Assembly: GCA_947503835.1 (NCBI GenBank)
Contig: CANNFM010000003.1
Location: forward strand, 310,001-374,000
DNA length: 64,000 nt
DNA from: an uncultured Aquimarina sp.
Lineage (GTDB): Bacteria > Bacteroidota > Bacteroidia > Flavobacteriales > Flavobacteriaceae
Direction of reading: 5' to 3'
The number at the start of each line of letters is the position of its first letter. Positions within the stretch are counted from its first letter, which is position 1. Below are positions 24,534-32,404 of this stretch, in pieces. The position numbers were made by a program, and so were the translations under genes. The notes under the pieces are model-generated. The model made no database searches, was not told the origin of the DNA, and saw nothing but the letters and a program-made list of their open reading frames with translations.

Positions 24534-25760
24534 ATGAAAAAGAATATAATATATATTAGTATCGCGACCTTAATGGGCGTATTAGTGGGGTATGTAATAT
24601 TTGGGGATAGAACCATGGATAACCATGACCATACAGAAGAAACCACATCTCATCAAATGTGGACATGTTCGATGGATCCACAAGTTATGCAAGAAGAACC
24701 AGGGGATTGCCCTATATGTGGCATGGATTTAATACCTGTGGAAATTGAAGAAGATAGCATTACGTCCAATCAATTTAAAATGACAAAAAATGCAATGGCT
24801 CTAGCTAATATTCAAACCACTATAGTAGGGCTTGATAATGATGAGAGCAATTCGCTAACATTGTCTGGAAAAATTAAAGAAAATGAAGAAGCCAACGCTG
24901 TACAAGCAAGTTATTTTGAGGGGCGTATCGAGAGACTCTATATAAATACGGTTGGAGAAACTGTTAATCAAGGTCAGCTATTAGCAACCATATATTCGCC
25001 AGAATTAGTTGCTGCCCAGCAGGAATTATTAACCGCTGCTTCTTTGAAAACTGCCCAACCACAATTATATAAAGCGGTACGAAGTAAACTAAAATTATGG
25101 AAACTTTCTGAAAAGCAAATCAATCAAATTGAAACCTTTGGAAAAATTAAAGAGAACTTCCCGGTTTATGCAACCGTCTCAGGAACCGTTTCCGAAAAAT
25201 TAATAGAGCAGGGAGATTATATCAAACAAGGGCAACCTTTACTTAAAATTGCAAATCTAAATACGGTATGGGCAGTTTTTGATGTGTATGAAAATCAGTT
25301 GATATCGATAAAAAAAGGACAAAAAATAAGTATCCTGACCAATGCTTATCCAGATTTAAAGCATGAAACAAAAATTTCATTTATTGATCCGGTAGTAAAT
25401 ACAAATACAAGAACAATAGAAGTACGAGCGGTATTAAATAATAAAGAAAAGGTATTTAAACCGGGGATGTTTGTATCTGGTGCTTTAGAAGACGTGACTA
25501 TTGATAGCCACAAGCAGGGTATTGTTATCCCAGCTAGTGCTGTGTTATGGACAGGTAAGCGCTCTTTAGTGTATGTAAAAACTGATCCTAAAGAACCAAT
25601 TTTTGAAATAAGAGAAGTGGTTCTAGGTAATCACAATGATAGTGGATATACAATTATAGAAGGATTAGAAAATGGGGATGAAATAGTTACGCATGGAGCT
25701 TTTACTGTAGATGCAGCAGCCCAGTTACAAGGTAAAAAATCAATGATGAATAAAGAATAA
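24534..25760 (+). CDS. CusB-like RND periplasmic adaptor with heavy-metal-binding domain
   Basis: A 408-residue membrane-fusion protein that joins the RND pump to the TolC-type duct. An N-terminal membrane anchor (5-24) and a His-rich segment (HDHTEE, SHQ) precede a heavy-metal-binding domain with WTCSMDPQVM and GDCPICGMDLIPVE (42-70). Then come barrel-sandwich and beta-barrel regions such as GQLLATIYSPELVAAQQEL and YIKQGQPLLKIANLNTVWAV. The ATG at 24534 is chosen because it begins MKKNIIYISI directly with the anchor. A longer in-frame reading from 24423 would run through the upstream gene. The metal-binding domain supports Cu/Ag rather than drug export. Confidence 0.85.
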   Translation: MKKNIIYISIATLMGVLVGYVIFGDRTMDNHDHTEETTSHQMWTCSMDPQVMQEEPGDCPICGMDLIPVEIEEDSITSNQFKMTKNAMALANIQTTIVGLDNDESNSLTLSGKIKENEEANAVQASYFEGRIERLYINTVGETVNQGQLLATIYSPELVAAQQELLTAASLKTAQPQLYKAVRSKLKLWKLSEKQINQIETFGKIKENFPVYATVSGTVSEKLIEQGDYIKQGQPLLKIANLNTVWAVFDVYENQLISIKKGQKISILTNAYPDLKHETKISFIDPVVNTNTRTIEVRAVLNNKEKVFKPGMFVSGALEDVTIDSHKQGIVIPASAVLWTGKRSLVYVKTDPKEPIFEIREVVLGNHNDSGYTIIEGLENGDEIVTHGAFTVDAAAQLQGKKSMMNKE

Positions 25761-25824
25761 AGTAAAATATACTCAATTGATTTAATAAAAACCAGTCTTT
25801 ATAAACGTTTTTTATGATTTATAA

Positions 25825-25856
25825 TTGAGTGTAAACCAATTAGAACAGTATCTTTG
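25825..25856 (+). promoter_or_regulatory. Bacteroidota sigma-A promoter of the COG2426 gene
   Basis: TTG at 25825-25827, a 21-base spacer, then TATCTTTG at 25849-25856 followed by C: a full match to the Bacteroidota consensus (TTG, 17-23 bases, TAnnTTTG). Transcription would start near 25863. The TTG here is therefore a -33 element, not a start codon for the gene downstream, which is read from GTG 25879. Confidence 0.75.
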
Positions 25857-25878
25857 CAGACCTCAAGATAATGTAATT

Positions 25879-26337
25879 GTGATACAAGATATTCTTATTG
25901 CCATATTATGGAGTATTTCTCCCTTCGGAGAAGCTAAGGTAGGAATTCCCTATGGGATGTTTAGTGGAGTGAATATTTATTTAGTATTTGCGGTATGTTT
26001 TTTAGCTAATGTTCTTGTTTTCCCATTAATGATCTTTTTCTTAGAAAAAATAAACAACTACCTATTACGTTGGAATCCATACAAAAAAGCGGCAATATTT
26101 GTTGCTAGAAGGGCAAAAGTTGGATCAGGAGATAAGATTGAAAAATATGGGTTTTGGGGACTTCTGTTTTTTGTTATGATTCCGCTTCCCGGTACAGGTG
26201 TCTATGCCGGAAGTATCGCTACATATCTTTTCAAGATAAAAAAAAGAAAAGCTTTCGTAGCTAATACAGTAGGTATTTTCTTTTCTTCAGTTATAGTTTG
26301 GGCAACGACATTAATTACGATGAACGGAATTGCTTAA
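25879..26337 (+). CDS. COG2426 small multidrug export family membrane protein
   Basis: The 152-residue inner-membrane protein has four or five helices and the family motifs SISPFGEAKVGIPYGM near the N-terminus and MIPLPGTGVYAGSIATYLF after the central loop. The family (PF06695) is called small multidrug export, though transport has rarely been shown. I place the start at GTG 25879. A TTG at 25825 in frame is the -33 box of a strong promoter whose transcript would begin near 25863. A weak terminator hairpin follows at 26342. The gene is monocistronic, next to but separate from the metal-efflux operon. Confidence 0.7.
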   Translation: MIQDILIAILWSISPFGEAKVGIPYGMFSGVNIYLVFAVCFLANVLVFPLMIFFLEKINNYLLRWNPYKKAAIFVARRAKVGSGDKIEKYGFWGLLFFVMIPLPGTGVYAGSIATYLFKIKKRKAFVANTVGIFFSSVIVWATTLITMNGIA

Positions 26338-26341
26338 AAGT

Positions 26342-26369
26342 AGTACAAAATACTCTTTTGTACTTTTTG
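26342..26369 (+). terminator. Intrinsic terminator after the COG2426 gene
   Basis: AGTACAAAA (26342-26350) and TTTTGTACT (26356-26364) form a 9-base-pair stem with a 5-base loop, followed by a run of T. It begins five bases after the stop codon at 26337. Confidence 0.7.
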
Positions 26370-26440
26370 TATATTATTTTATCCACCAGTCTTGGTAACT
26401 TCGAAAGTCAAAAGTTGGATTAAGAAGTAAGATTGAAAAA

Positions 26441-26737
26441 TTATCTACCAAATTTAGTTTTTCGTTTTTTCAGTTGATCATTTAAATCATAAACGGTTTC
26501 GCTAATGGCAGATTCAAAGTTTTTTTCTTTTGATGATGCGTATAACCTTGGTCCGGGAACACTTAATTGTATTCCGCAAATATGGCTTTTTTGATTGCTA
26601 CTATTTTCTTTTTTAAAAAAAACATCACCTCGCATTACAAAAGGATACTTGTTAGAAAGTTTGGTTAGTTTTTTTAGAACATAAGATTCTAATCGATCAC
26701 TTGCATTCACGTTTGTGTATTCAAAGACAGTTTTCAT
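26441..26737 (-). CDS. Short HPF/RaiA-family ribosome hibernation-like protein
   Basis: This 98-residue protein is close in length to the short HPF/RaiA (YfiA-type) ribosome-binding factors. Visible features are the N-terminal strand MKTVFEYTNVNASDRLESYV, a helix rich in Lys (VLKKLTKLSNKYP), a second strand-rich half (HICGIQLSVPGPRLYASSKE) and a C-terminal basic helix. Such factors bind the decoding centre in slow growth. The usual long-form C-terminal dimerisation domain is missing, so this is a short form. It is 44 bases downstream of a small basic protein on the same strand, and probably shares its transcript. Confidence 0.7.
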   Translation of the reverse strand: MKTVFEYTNVNASDRLESYVLKKLTKLSNKYPFVMRGDVFFKKENSSNQKSHICGIQLSVPGPRLYASSKEKNFESAISETVYDLNDQLKKRKTKFGR

Positions 26738-26781
26738 TTTTTCTTTTATTTTAAATAGTTTCCGGGCTTTTGTTTTCCAAT

Positions 26782-26991
26782 TCAGCTTTTTAATCGTTTT
26801 TCTATTTGTCGTTTTTTCATAGTTATAGATTTCATAATTTTCATGAGTTTTGGATCCTTTGTTTTTTTATAGATTTCATTAATTTTAAGAACCAACTCTT
26901 TAGCTTTTCTAGAAGCAGAAACCCTGTCATGAATGCTCATATGATTTGTCTTTTTTCTTTCAAATTCTAATGCTTTTTCGATTAATTCCAT
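26782..26991 (-). CDS. Small basic hypothetical protein
   Basis: A 69-residue protein, lysine- and arginine-rich and mostly helical by eye (LVLKINEIYKKTKDPKLM, then KKRQIEKRLKS at the C-terminus). It has no signal or membrane segment. I recognise no family. It lies between the SPFH gene and the HPF/RaiA gene on the same strand, suggesting a ribosome- or nucleic-acid-related stress role; this is a guess from composition and context. Confidence 0.5.
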   Translation of the reverse strand: MELIEKALEFERKKTNHMSIHDRVSASRKAKELVLKINEIYKKTKDPKLMKIMKSITMKKRQIEKRLKS

Positions 26992-27072
26992 GGTTAAAGT
27001 TTAAAGATTAATACTCAATGTTTTGTTTTGTAAAGATGCGTATTCGATGAATTAAGCTGCTGTTTTTTAAAT

Positions 27073-27852
27073 TTAATCATCGGTTTCAATTAAAAATGGT
27101 GTTTTTCCATCGGTAATAATGATTTTACTATTTTGTGATTTTGACAACAGATTAAATGCTTCAATACTTCTTATTTTTATAATTTCTTGCGTTAACCCTT
27201 CTGAAAGTATTTTCTGGGCATCTCGCTCCCCTGTAGCATTAATTATTTTTCTATCTGCTTCGAGCTTTGCTTGCTGTATAACAAACTCCATACGCATTGC
27301 ATCTTGTTCGGCTTGTAACTTTCGTTCTATAGAATTAGCCAGACCTCTTGGCAATTGTATGCTTTTCATTAAAACGGCTATGAGTTCTATACCATCACCT
27401 TGTTTTTCAAGATTCTCTGTCATCTTTGCTTTTATTTCGGCTTCAATTTTTGCGCGCATTCCAGAGTGCATGTCTTTGGCAAAAAACTGAGCACACACAT
27501 CTGAAGATGCAGATCTGAAAATACTAGTAATAATCGATTCATAATCCTGACCTAAATTTTCTAGAACAGAAGGAATTTTATCCTGTTGTAGCCGATATAA
27601 AATTGAAATTTCAGAATTAACACTCAATCCTTCTTTACTAGGTAAGGTTAATAAAAGTTTTATATTATTAGTTTGTGTAGATTCTTTTATAATCTTGCTT
27701 ACGAATGGATTGTACATTATGGTGCCTTGTGTAGAAACTTTATCAGAAAACTTACCTAAAGTCTGTTTCACGCCAGCTTCTCCCGGTCTAATTACTGCGC
27801 AATTGCTGAATACCATTAATATTGAAACCAGCAAAAAAATATTAGTTTTCAT
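27073..27852 (-). CDS. Prohibitin-like SPFH-domain lipoprotein
   Basis: This 259-residue protein carries an SPFH/prohibitin domain (about 20-200) after a signal peptide with a lipobox (SILMVFSNC, Cys18). Hallmarks are the early AVIRPGEAGVKQTLGK, the VNSEISILYRL strand and the coiled-coil arm from about 165 (LANSIERKLQAEQDAMRMEFVIQQAKLEADRKI in pieces). SPFH proteins form large membrane rings that scaffold proteases and other proteins. Most bacterial members have a membrane anchor; a lipid anchor would put this one on the periplasmic side. The genes downstream, after 81 bases, are the small basic protein and the HPF/RaiA protein. Confidence 0.8.
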   Translation of the reverse strand: MKTNIFLLVSILMVFSNCAVIRPGEAGVKQTLGKFSDKVSTQGTIMYNPFVSKIIKESTQTNNIKLLLTLPSKEGLSVNSEISILYRLQQDKIPSVLENLGQDYESIITSIFRSASSDVCAQFFAKDMHSGMRAKIEAEIKAKMTENLEKQGDGIELIAVLMKSIQLPRGLANSIERKLQAEQDAMRMEFVIQQAKLEADRKIINATGERDAQKILSEGLTQEIIKIRSIEAFNLLSKSQNSKIIITDGKTPFLIETDD

Positions 27853-28285
27853 ATAGATATAGTTTTAATTAAACAATTGGATTTGCATTCTGACTTTTAG
27901 AAATACTAAAAACATGTATGCTATTTTATAAAGTTACTAATAAATAATCATATATTTTTATTTATATTTATTATGATTAGTATAAAAATAATTTATGATT
28001 GTGTTTTTAATATGGTATTTACTAAGCTTTTATGAATAAAGGGATAACTGAGCTAAATCCGTACTATTGGTAAAAGGATTAATATACTTTTGGCAGGGTT
28101 TTTGTATTATTTAAAACTAATTAGTGAAATTATATTTCATGTCTTTTTTAGAGTCGATTTCCGAAAGAATATTTTCTAAAATATAGATTCTAATTAAAAT
28201 TTTAAAGGAATATCAAATCGATGCTATTAGAGCTTTGAAAACAACTCAAGAAGTTATAATTTTAACCCCAAAATAACCTACAATT
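27853..28285. other. AT-rich divergent intergenic region
   Basis: This 433-base stretch lies between the SPFH gene (minus) and the next secreted-protein gene (plus). I find no supportable gene or RNA. The only promoter-like pair is TTG at 28067-28069 with TACTTTTG at 28085-28092; its 15-base spacer is shorter than usual, and it would leave a long leader of about 185 bases. Confidence 0.35.
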
Positions 28286-28903
28286 ATGGAAAGAGTAAAT
28301 AGTTGCATTAAGAAAACATCATTTCTTCTACTTTTAATTTCATGTTTTTTTACGCAAGTTCAGGCACAAAATGAACAGATTTCCCTTCGATCTATTAGTG
28401 AACAAGAATTTGCCGTTAATAGTATCAATGGAATCCCGTTTACTGTAGTTCTAGAAGAGAGTAATAATGATGGACAATATCATTTACCAAGTGGAGGTAG
28501 TATTACTTTTAAAGTAGGTGATATGATTGGTAAAAGAAGTACTCTACGGATTGTTTTCGAAGAAGAGATGTATCACTCTTTAGAAGATAAGCTTATCGAA
28601 CAATATGATTCTGAGTCAAATTGGATCAAAGAGAGACTTGACATTAGTGAAAGTGCATTTAAAATGTTCCCAACACGTCCCGTTTTTACAGACCAAGGTT
28701 TAGAAAAATTAAAATCTAAGGTGTTTGATTATGCCAACACTGATGAAAAAGAAGCGTACTTTAATCAATGGATCGAAAAGATAAACTACTCTGTTGGTGC
28801 GGTAAATTTTTTCAGGGAGTTATATGCAGCTTCTAATGGTGAAGACAATGGGCAACGCCATAATTTTCTACCGATCAATATATACGAAGAACTTAAGAAG
28901 TAA
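28286..28903 (+). CDS. Secreted hypothetical protein
   Basis: A 205-residue protein with a clear signal peptide (about 1-28, FLLLLISCFFTQVQAQ). The mature part begins with a strand-rich segment (ISLRSISEQEFAVNSINGIPFTVVLEES in pieces), then a mixed acidic region with many Glu/Tyr/Trp and helices at about 100-200. No cysteines remain in the mature part and I see no catalytic motif. It is not linked to either neighbour by spacing. Translation reads cleanly from ATG 28286 to the stop, so I take it as real; function unknown. Confidence 0.6.
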   Translation: MERVNSCIKKTSFLLLLISCFFTQVQAQNEQISLRSISEQEFAVNSINGIPFTVVLEESNNDGQYHLPSGGSITFKVGDMIGKRSTLRIVFEEEMYHSLEDKLIEQYDSESNWIKERLDISESAFKMFPTRPVFTDQGLEKLKSKVFDYANTDEKEAYFNQWIEKINYSVGAVNFFRELYAASNGEDNGQRHNFLPINIYEELKK

Positions 28904-29033
28904 AAATTAACCCTTAGAGAAAAAAGAGTATTGATTTTTATGGTCTTTGGGCTATTTTATAAGTCTTTTTTTACTTTTCGACACTATAGTACTATCCCTC
29001 TATGAATAAAAGGGAGAGGTAGTATGTGTGCTA

Positions 29034-29174
29034 ATGGTGGTAGCTTTTGCTTACCTTTTGATAGGATTTTGTTTACTTCAATTAGTAAGCGCAATTTTTA
29101 TCACTTTTTCTATAATAATTGTAGCCCATAATAAGAGTTTAAGGATTTATATTCAGGAAGAATTTTCAATATAG
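29034..29174 (+). CDS. Possible 46-residue membrane peptide
   Basis: In the 338-base gap at 28904-29241, an ATG at 29034 (or GTG at 29028) opens a 46-residue frame. It has two hydrophobic runs (MVVAFAYLLIGFCLLQLV, then FITFSIIIVA) and a charged tail (HNKSLRIYIQEEFSI). A purine-rich AGGGAGAGG at 29011 could serve as a weak ribosome-binding site. It may be a small membrane protein or a remnant of a larger one. No homology is known to me; the rest of the gap shows nothing notable. Confidence 0.3.
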   Translation: MVVAFAYLLIGFCLLQLVSAIFITFSIIIVAHNKSLRIYIQEEFSI

Positions 29175-29241
29175 AGAATTAACAAAACCATGTTAATACA
29201 CAAATTCCTGTTATATTTCATTAGCAACAAAACTAAAAATT

Positions 29242-30402
29242 ATGAATAAAATTCTATTCTTATTATTGTTTGGTCTCTTACTTATAACCAATAAATCTAT
29301 TTCTCAAGTTAACCAGCCAGAACACAAATTCGATCTAGAACAATCAAAAAAAATACTCGAGGAACAAATCAATAAAATATTAAGGGATACCGGCATACCC
29401 TCTGTTTCTCTATCGCTGATTAAAGGCGACACCATTATTTGGTCAGAGGCATTCGGGTTTGCGAATGTTAAGAAAAAAGTTCCTGCAACCAGTTCTACTA
29501 TATATAGCACTGGTTCAAATTTCAAATTCGTCACGGCAACTGCCATAATGCAATTAGCAGAAGCTGGTAAATTGGACATTGATGATCCTATAAACAAATA
29601 TTTAGGAGAATCACCAATTATGGATCTTTCAAATGATAGAACACCTGTTACATTTCGTCACTTGTTAAGTCATCATTCGGGATTAACTGGGCCAATTGAG
29701 ATTATTCCAGTATGGGAAAGAAAACTACCTAAAACACTAGAAAAAATTGCTTCTGAAATAAGTACCGAAGAACCACCTGGAATAAATTATCAATACTGCA
29801 ATCATTGTTATGGTCTTGCAGGGTTGATAATTGAAAAAGTGTCAGGAATGTCCTATCAAGATTACATAGTGGATAATATTCTAATACCACTTCAAATTGA
29901 ATCTAAAGGTCCAATTGTGCCCACTCCAAGTATGATTGAGGAGCTAGCTTTACCATATTCTTTAGAAAACAATCAATCAATTCCCGAGTATCAATCTCGT
30001 TTTGATGTATATCCTGCTGGCGATGCTTATTTAACCTGCCCTGAAATGGCTAATTTTTATATTGCCCAATTGAATCAAGGTTCTTTCGATGGTCAATCTA
30101 TCTTGAACCCAAATTCTGTGACCAAGATGCAGGAACCACAATTCGGAAGTAATTATGGGTTTGGAATTGGAGTAGTTATAAAGGATAGTACAAAGTATTT
30201 AACACACACAGGTGGGGTTCCTGGGTTTTCTACTTTTTTTAAAGCAGAAACAACCTCTAAAACAGGTGTATATATTGCTGCAAATGCCAGTCAAATGCAA
30301 ATTGTATTGCGTGCAATTGGAAACCTTGCCTTGGAACTCTTAAATGGTGATAACGAAATTGATCCCTTACTTATAAAATGGCAAGATTATATGCATAGGT
30401 AA
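29242..30402 (+). CDS. Serine hydrolase of the class C beta-lactamase-like family
   Basis: This 386-residue exported enzyme (signal peptide 1-22) has the three active-site signatures of the family: SxxK as SNFK in YSTGSNFKFVTATAIMQL near residue 92, YxN as YCN in YQYCNHCYGLAG near 188, and HTGG in KYLTHTGGVPGFSTF near 318. HHSGLTG is also typical of the group. Relatives range from D-aminopeptidases and esterases to true beta-lactamases, so the substrate cannot be given. The gene is alone on its strand. The convergent LytTR regulator's stop lies about 70 bases away. Confidence 0.8.
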   Translation: MNKILFLLLFGLLLITNKSISQVNQPEHKFDLEQSKKILEEQINKILRDTGIPSVSLSLIKGDTIIWSEAFGFANVKKKVPATSSTIYSTGSNFKFVTATAIMQLAEAGKLDIDDPINKYLGESPIMDLSNDRTPVTFRHLLSHHSGLTGPIEIIPVWERKLPKTLEKIASEISTEEPPGINYQYCNHCYGLAGLIIEKVSGMSYQDYIVDNILIPLQIESKGPIVPTPSMIEELALPYSLENNQSIPEYQSRFDVYPAGDAYLTCPEMANFYIAQLNQGSFDGQSILNPNSVTKMQEPQFGSNYGFGIGVVIKDSTKYLTHTGGVPGFSTFFKAETTSKTGVYIAANASQMQIVLRAIGNLALELLNGDNEIDPLLIKWQDYMHR

Positions 30403-30470
30403 TTCTTACCATTATGACACGATCCACTTATTAGGTAGGATTTTATCTAATCGGTTTACCTTATGAACGG

Positions 30471-31184
30471 TTACTCATTTTCTTTAAAAATAGTACTTTT
30501 AACTCCATTTATATAACTTCTACCAATAGGATATCGAATATCTCCTATTTCTATACTATTACCTTCGACCGTCTCTACTTTGTCTATGGATATAGTATAT
30601 GATCTATGAATTCGTATAAATTTTTCAGGAGGTAATTCATCTGTGAAACTAGTAAGAGTTTGATGCACAATATATTTGTTTGAGGATGTATTTATCTTAA
30701 TATAATCACCTAGACTCTCGATAGATAATATTTCGTCTAAGTATATTTTTTTCATCTTTTTCTTATCTATTTTTAGAAAAATATATGCTCGTTCATTATG
30801 GGGCTTCTGATCATCTCTTTGTTGATATTCTTTTATCTTAAAAGCTTTATTTACAGCCATAATAAATCTGTGAAAAGAAATAGGCTTTACCAGATAATCC
30901 ACTACGTCTAGTTCGTAGCTTTCTACAGCAAATTCTTCATGTGCGGTTGTAATTATTGTAAGCGGTTTTTTGGGTATACTTTTTAATAGGTTTAAACCAT
31001 CTAATAGAGGCATGTTAATATCTAAAAAGAGTAGATCTATTTCGTTACTTCTGATATAATCAATACTCTCTGTTGCATTATTAAATGAACTTAAAAGATG
31101 TAATCCCTTTGTCTGACTTATATAATTTTTTATTACGTTGATAGCCAATGGCTCATCATCTATTATAACACATTTTAAATCCAT
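30471..31184 (-). CDS. LytTR-type response regulator
   Basis: A 237-residue cytoplasmic transcription factor. The receiver domain (1-120) has the acidic pair in VIIDDEP, the phosphoacceptor Asp in LLFLDINMPLLDG (near 54), the Thr in IITTAHEEFA and the Lys in YLVKPISF. The LytTR DNA-binding domain (about 138-235) has the typical ILSIESLGDYIKINTSSNKY and IRIHRSYTISIDKVE. Its ATG overlaps the last base of the kinase stop (TAATG), so the two are translationally coupled. The pair is divergent from the glycan locus at 32405 and is the nearest candidate regulator for it; no hybrid two-component or SusR regulator is in the window. Confidence 0.8.
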   Translation of the reverse strand: MDLKCVIIDDEPLAINVIKNYISQTKGLHLLSSFNNATESIDYIRSNEIDLLFLDINMPLLDGLNLLKSIPKKPLTIITTAHEEFAVESYELDVVDYLVKPISFHRFIMAVNKAFKIKEYQQRDDQKPHNERAYIFLKIDKKKMKKIYLDEILSIESLGDYIKINTSSNKYIVHQTLTSFTDELPPEKFIRIHRSYTISIDKVETVEGNSIEIGDIRYPIGRSYINGVKSTIFKENE

Positions 31185-32263
31185 TACACTTTAATTTTTA
31201 AATCAACAATATATTGATCGTTATTTTCGCCAATCATAAGATCATAATCCTCTTGTTTATACCCTAACTCAAGCCTTTTTTTTACATTTCCGATTCCAAT
31301 ACCACCTGGATAGGATACTATGTTATTGTTATTGGTTTTAGTAGGAATGGGGTTTGAAATCTTAAAATATAGAAATTCGTCTATTACATTAAAATCTATA
31401 TTTATTTCTATCTCACCAATATTTTTGTTGGCTCCATGTTTAAAAGAATTTTCTATAAATGCAAGTAGAAGCATAGGCGCAATTTCTCTGCCTTCTATTT
31501 CTCCAGAGATATTTATATTGATTTTTAATAAGTCACCATATCTAATTCGTTCTAAATCTAAGTAATTTTGAAAGCATATAATTTCTTTTGTAAGACTCTG
31601 CCTTTTTTGATTTGTTTCATGCAAGAGATACCGCATTAATTCGGACAACTTTAATATTGTTTTTGGAGTTTTATCTGATTTTTCTACAGAAAGTGAATAA
31701 ATATTATTCAAAGTATTAAAAAAGAAATGAGGGGATATTTGAGTTCGTAAGAACCTTAATTCCGTTTCTAATTGTAACTTTTCGACGTCAATTAATTTTT
31801 TATGTTCTCTTAACCAATCCAAAGTAACTTTAATAGCAGCAACAAATGCCATAACATAAAGCTCGCCCAACATCATTTCTATTGCATAATTTAGAGTTAG
31901 TGTATTTGTTACTTCAGGGCCTTCGGGCCAAACATTATGACTTACCATAAAATAGGTTAGATAGAACTTGGCCAAAACCATAATGAAAAGAGAAGCTATC
32001 ACTAATGTTATATATAAAAAGTATTTACGTTTATGAACAAATTTTGGCATTAGGTAGTAAATGTTAAAATAACTCAATGTCATATGTATAACAAACCCCA
32101 GAGCTGTAGTTTTGAAAGAATACACATAATCATTAAAGTAACTACCCCACCTAAAAGTGGTGAATAGAAAATAAAGAAACCAGAATATAAAATGGTGCTT
32201 TAATGTTACACTATAATTATTATCGGGAGTAATATTTATAATATGTTTAATTTTTTGAAGCAT
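31184..32263 (-). CDS. LytS/YehU-type membrane sensor histidine kinase
   Basis: This 359-residue kinase has four N-terminal membrane helices (about 25-150), a short coiled coil and a His_kinase domain (PF06580). The phosphoacceptor His is in RTQISPHFFFNTLNNIYSLS (near 195). The HATPase part contains the N-box FIENSFKHGANK and the Gly-rich YPGGIGIGNVKKRL. It lacks any recognised extracellular ligand domain, so the stimulus may be read by the membrane helices. It forms a two-gene operon with the LytTR regulator. Its start is 141 bases from the first GH92 gene on the opposite strand, a divergent promoter region where regulation of both is plausible. Confidence 0.8.
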   Translation of the reverse strand: MLQKIKHIINITPDNNYSVTLKHHFIFWFLYFLFTTFRWGSYFNDYVYSFKTTALGFVIHMTLSYFNIYYLMPKFVHKRKYFLYITLVIASLFIMVLAKFYLTYFMVSHNVWPEGPEVTNTLTLNYAIEMMLGELYVMAFVAAIKVTLDWLREHKKLIDVEKLQLETELRFLRTQISPHFFFNTLNNIYSLSVEKSDKTPKTILKLSELMRYLLHETNQKRQSLTKEIICFQNYLDLERIRYGDLLKININISGEIEGREIAPMLLLAFIENSFKHGANKNIGEIEINIDFNVIDEFLYFKISNPIPTKTNNNNIVSYPGGIGIGNVKKRLELGYKQEDYDLMIGENNDQYIVDLKIKV

Positions 32264-32404
32264 ATTTTCCCTGGTTTTTTTTAGACGTTTAACAGAGTTG
32301 CTTTGTTATTGGTCTAAAATTATTCTTTAAAAGATAAGATTTCTAAATATTTATGTTATTGTTATTTTCCCTATTACAATAATAAAAGTAATAAAATTAA
32401 GCAG

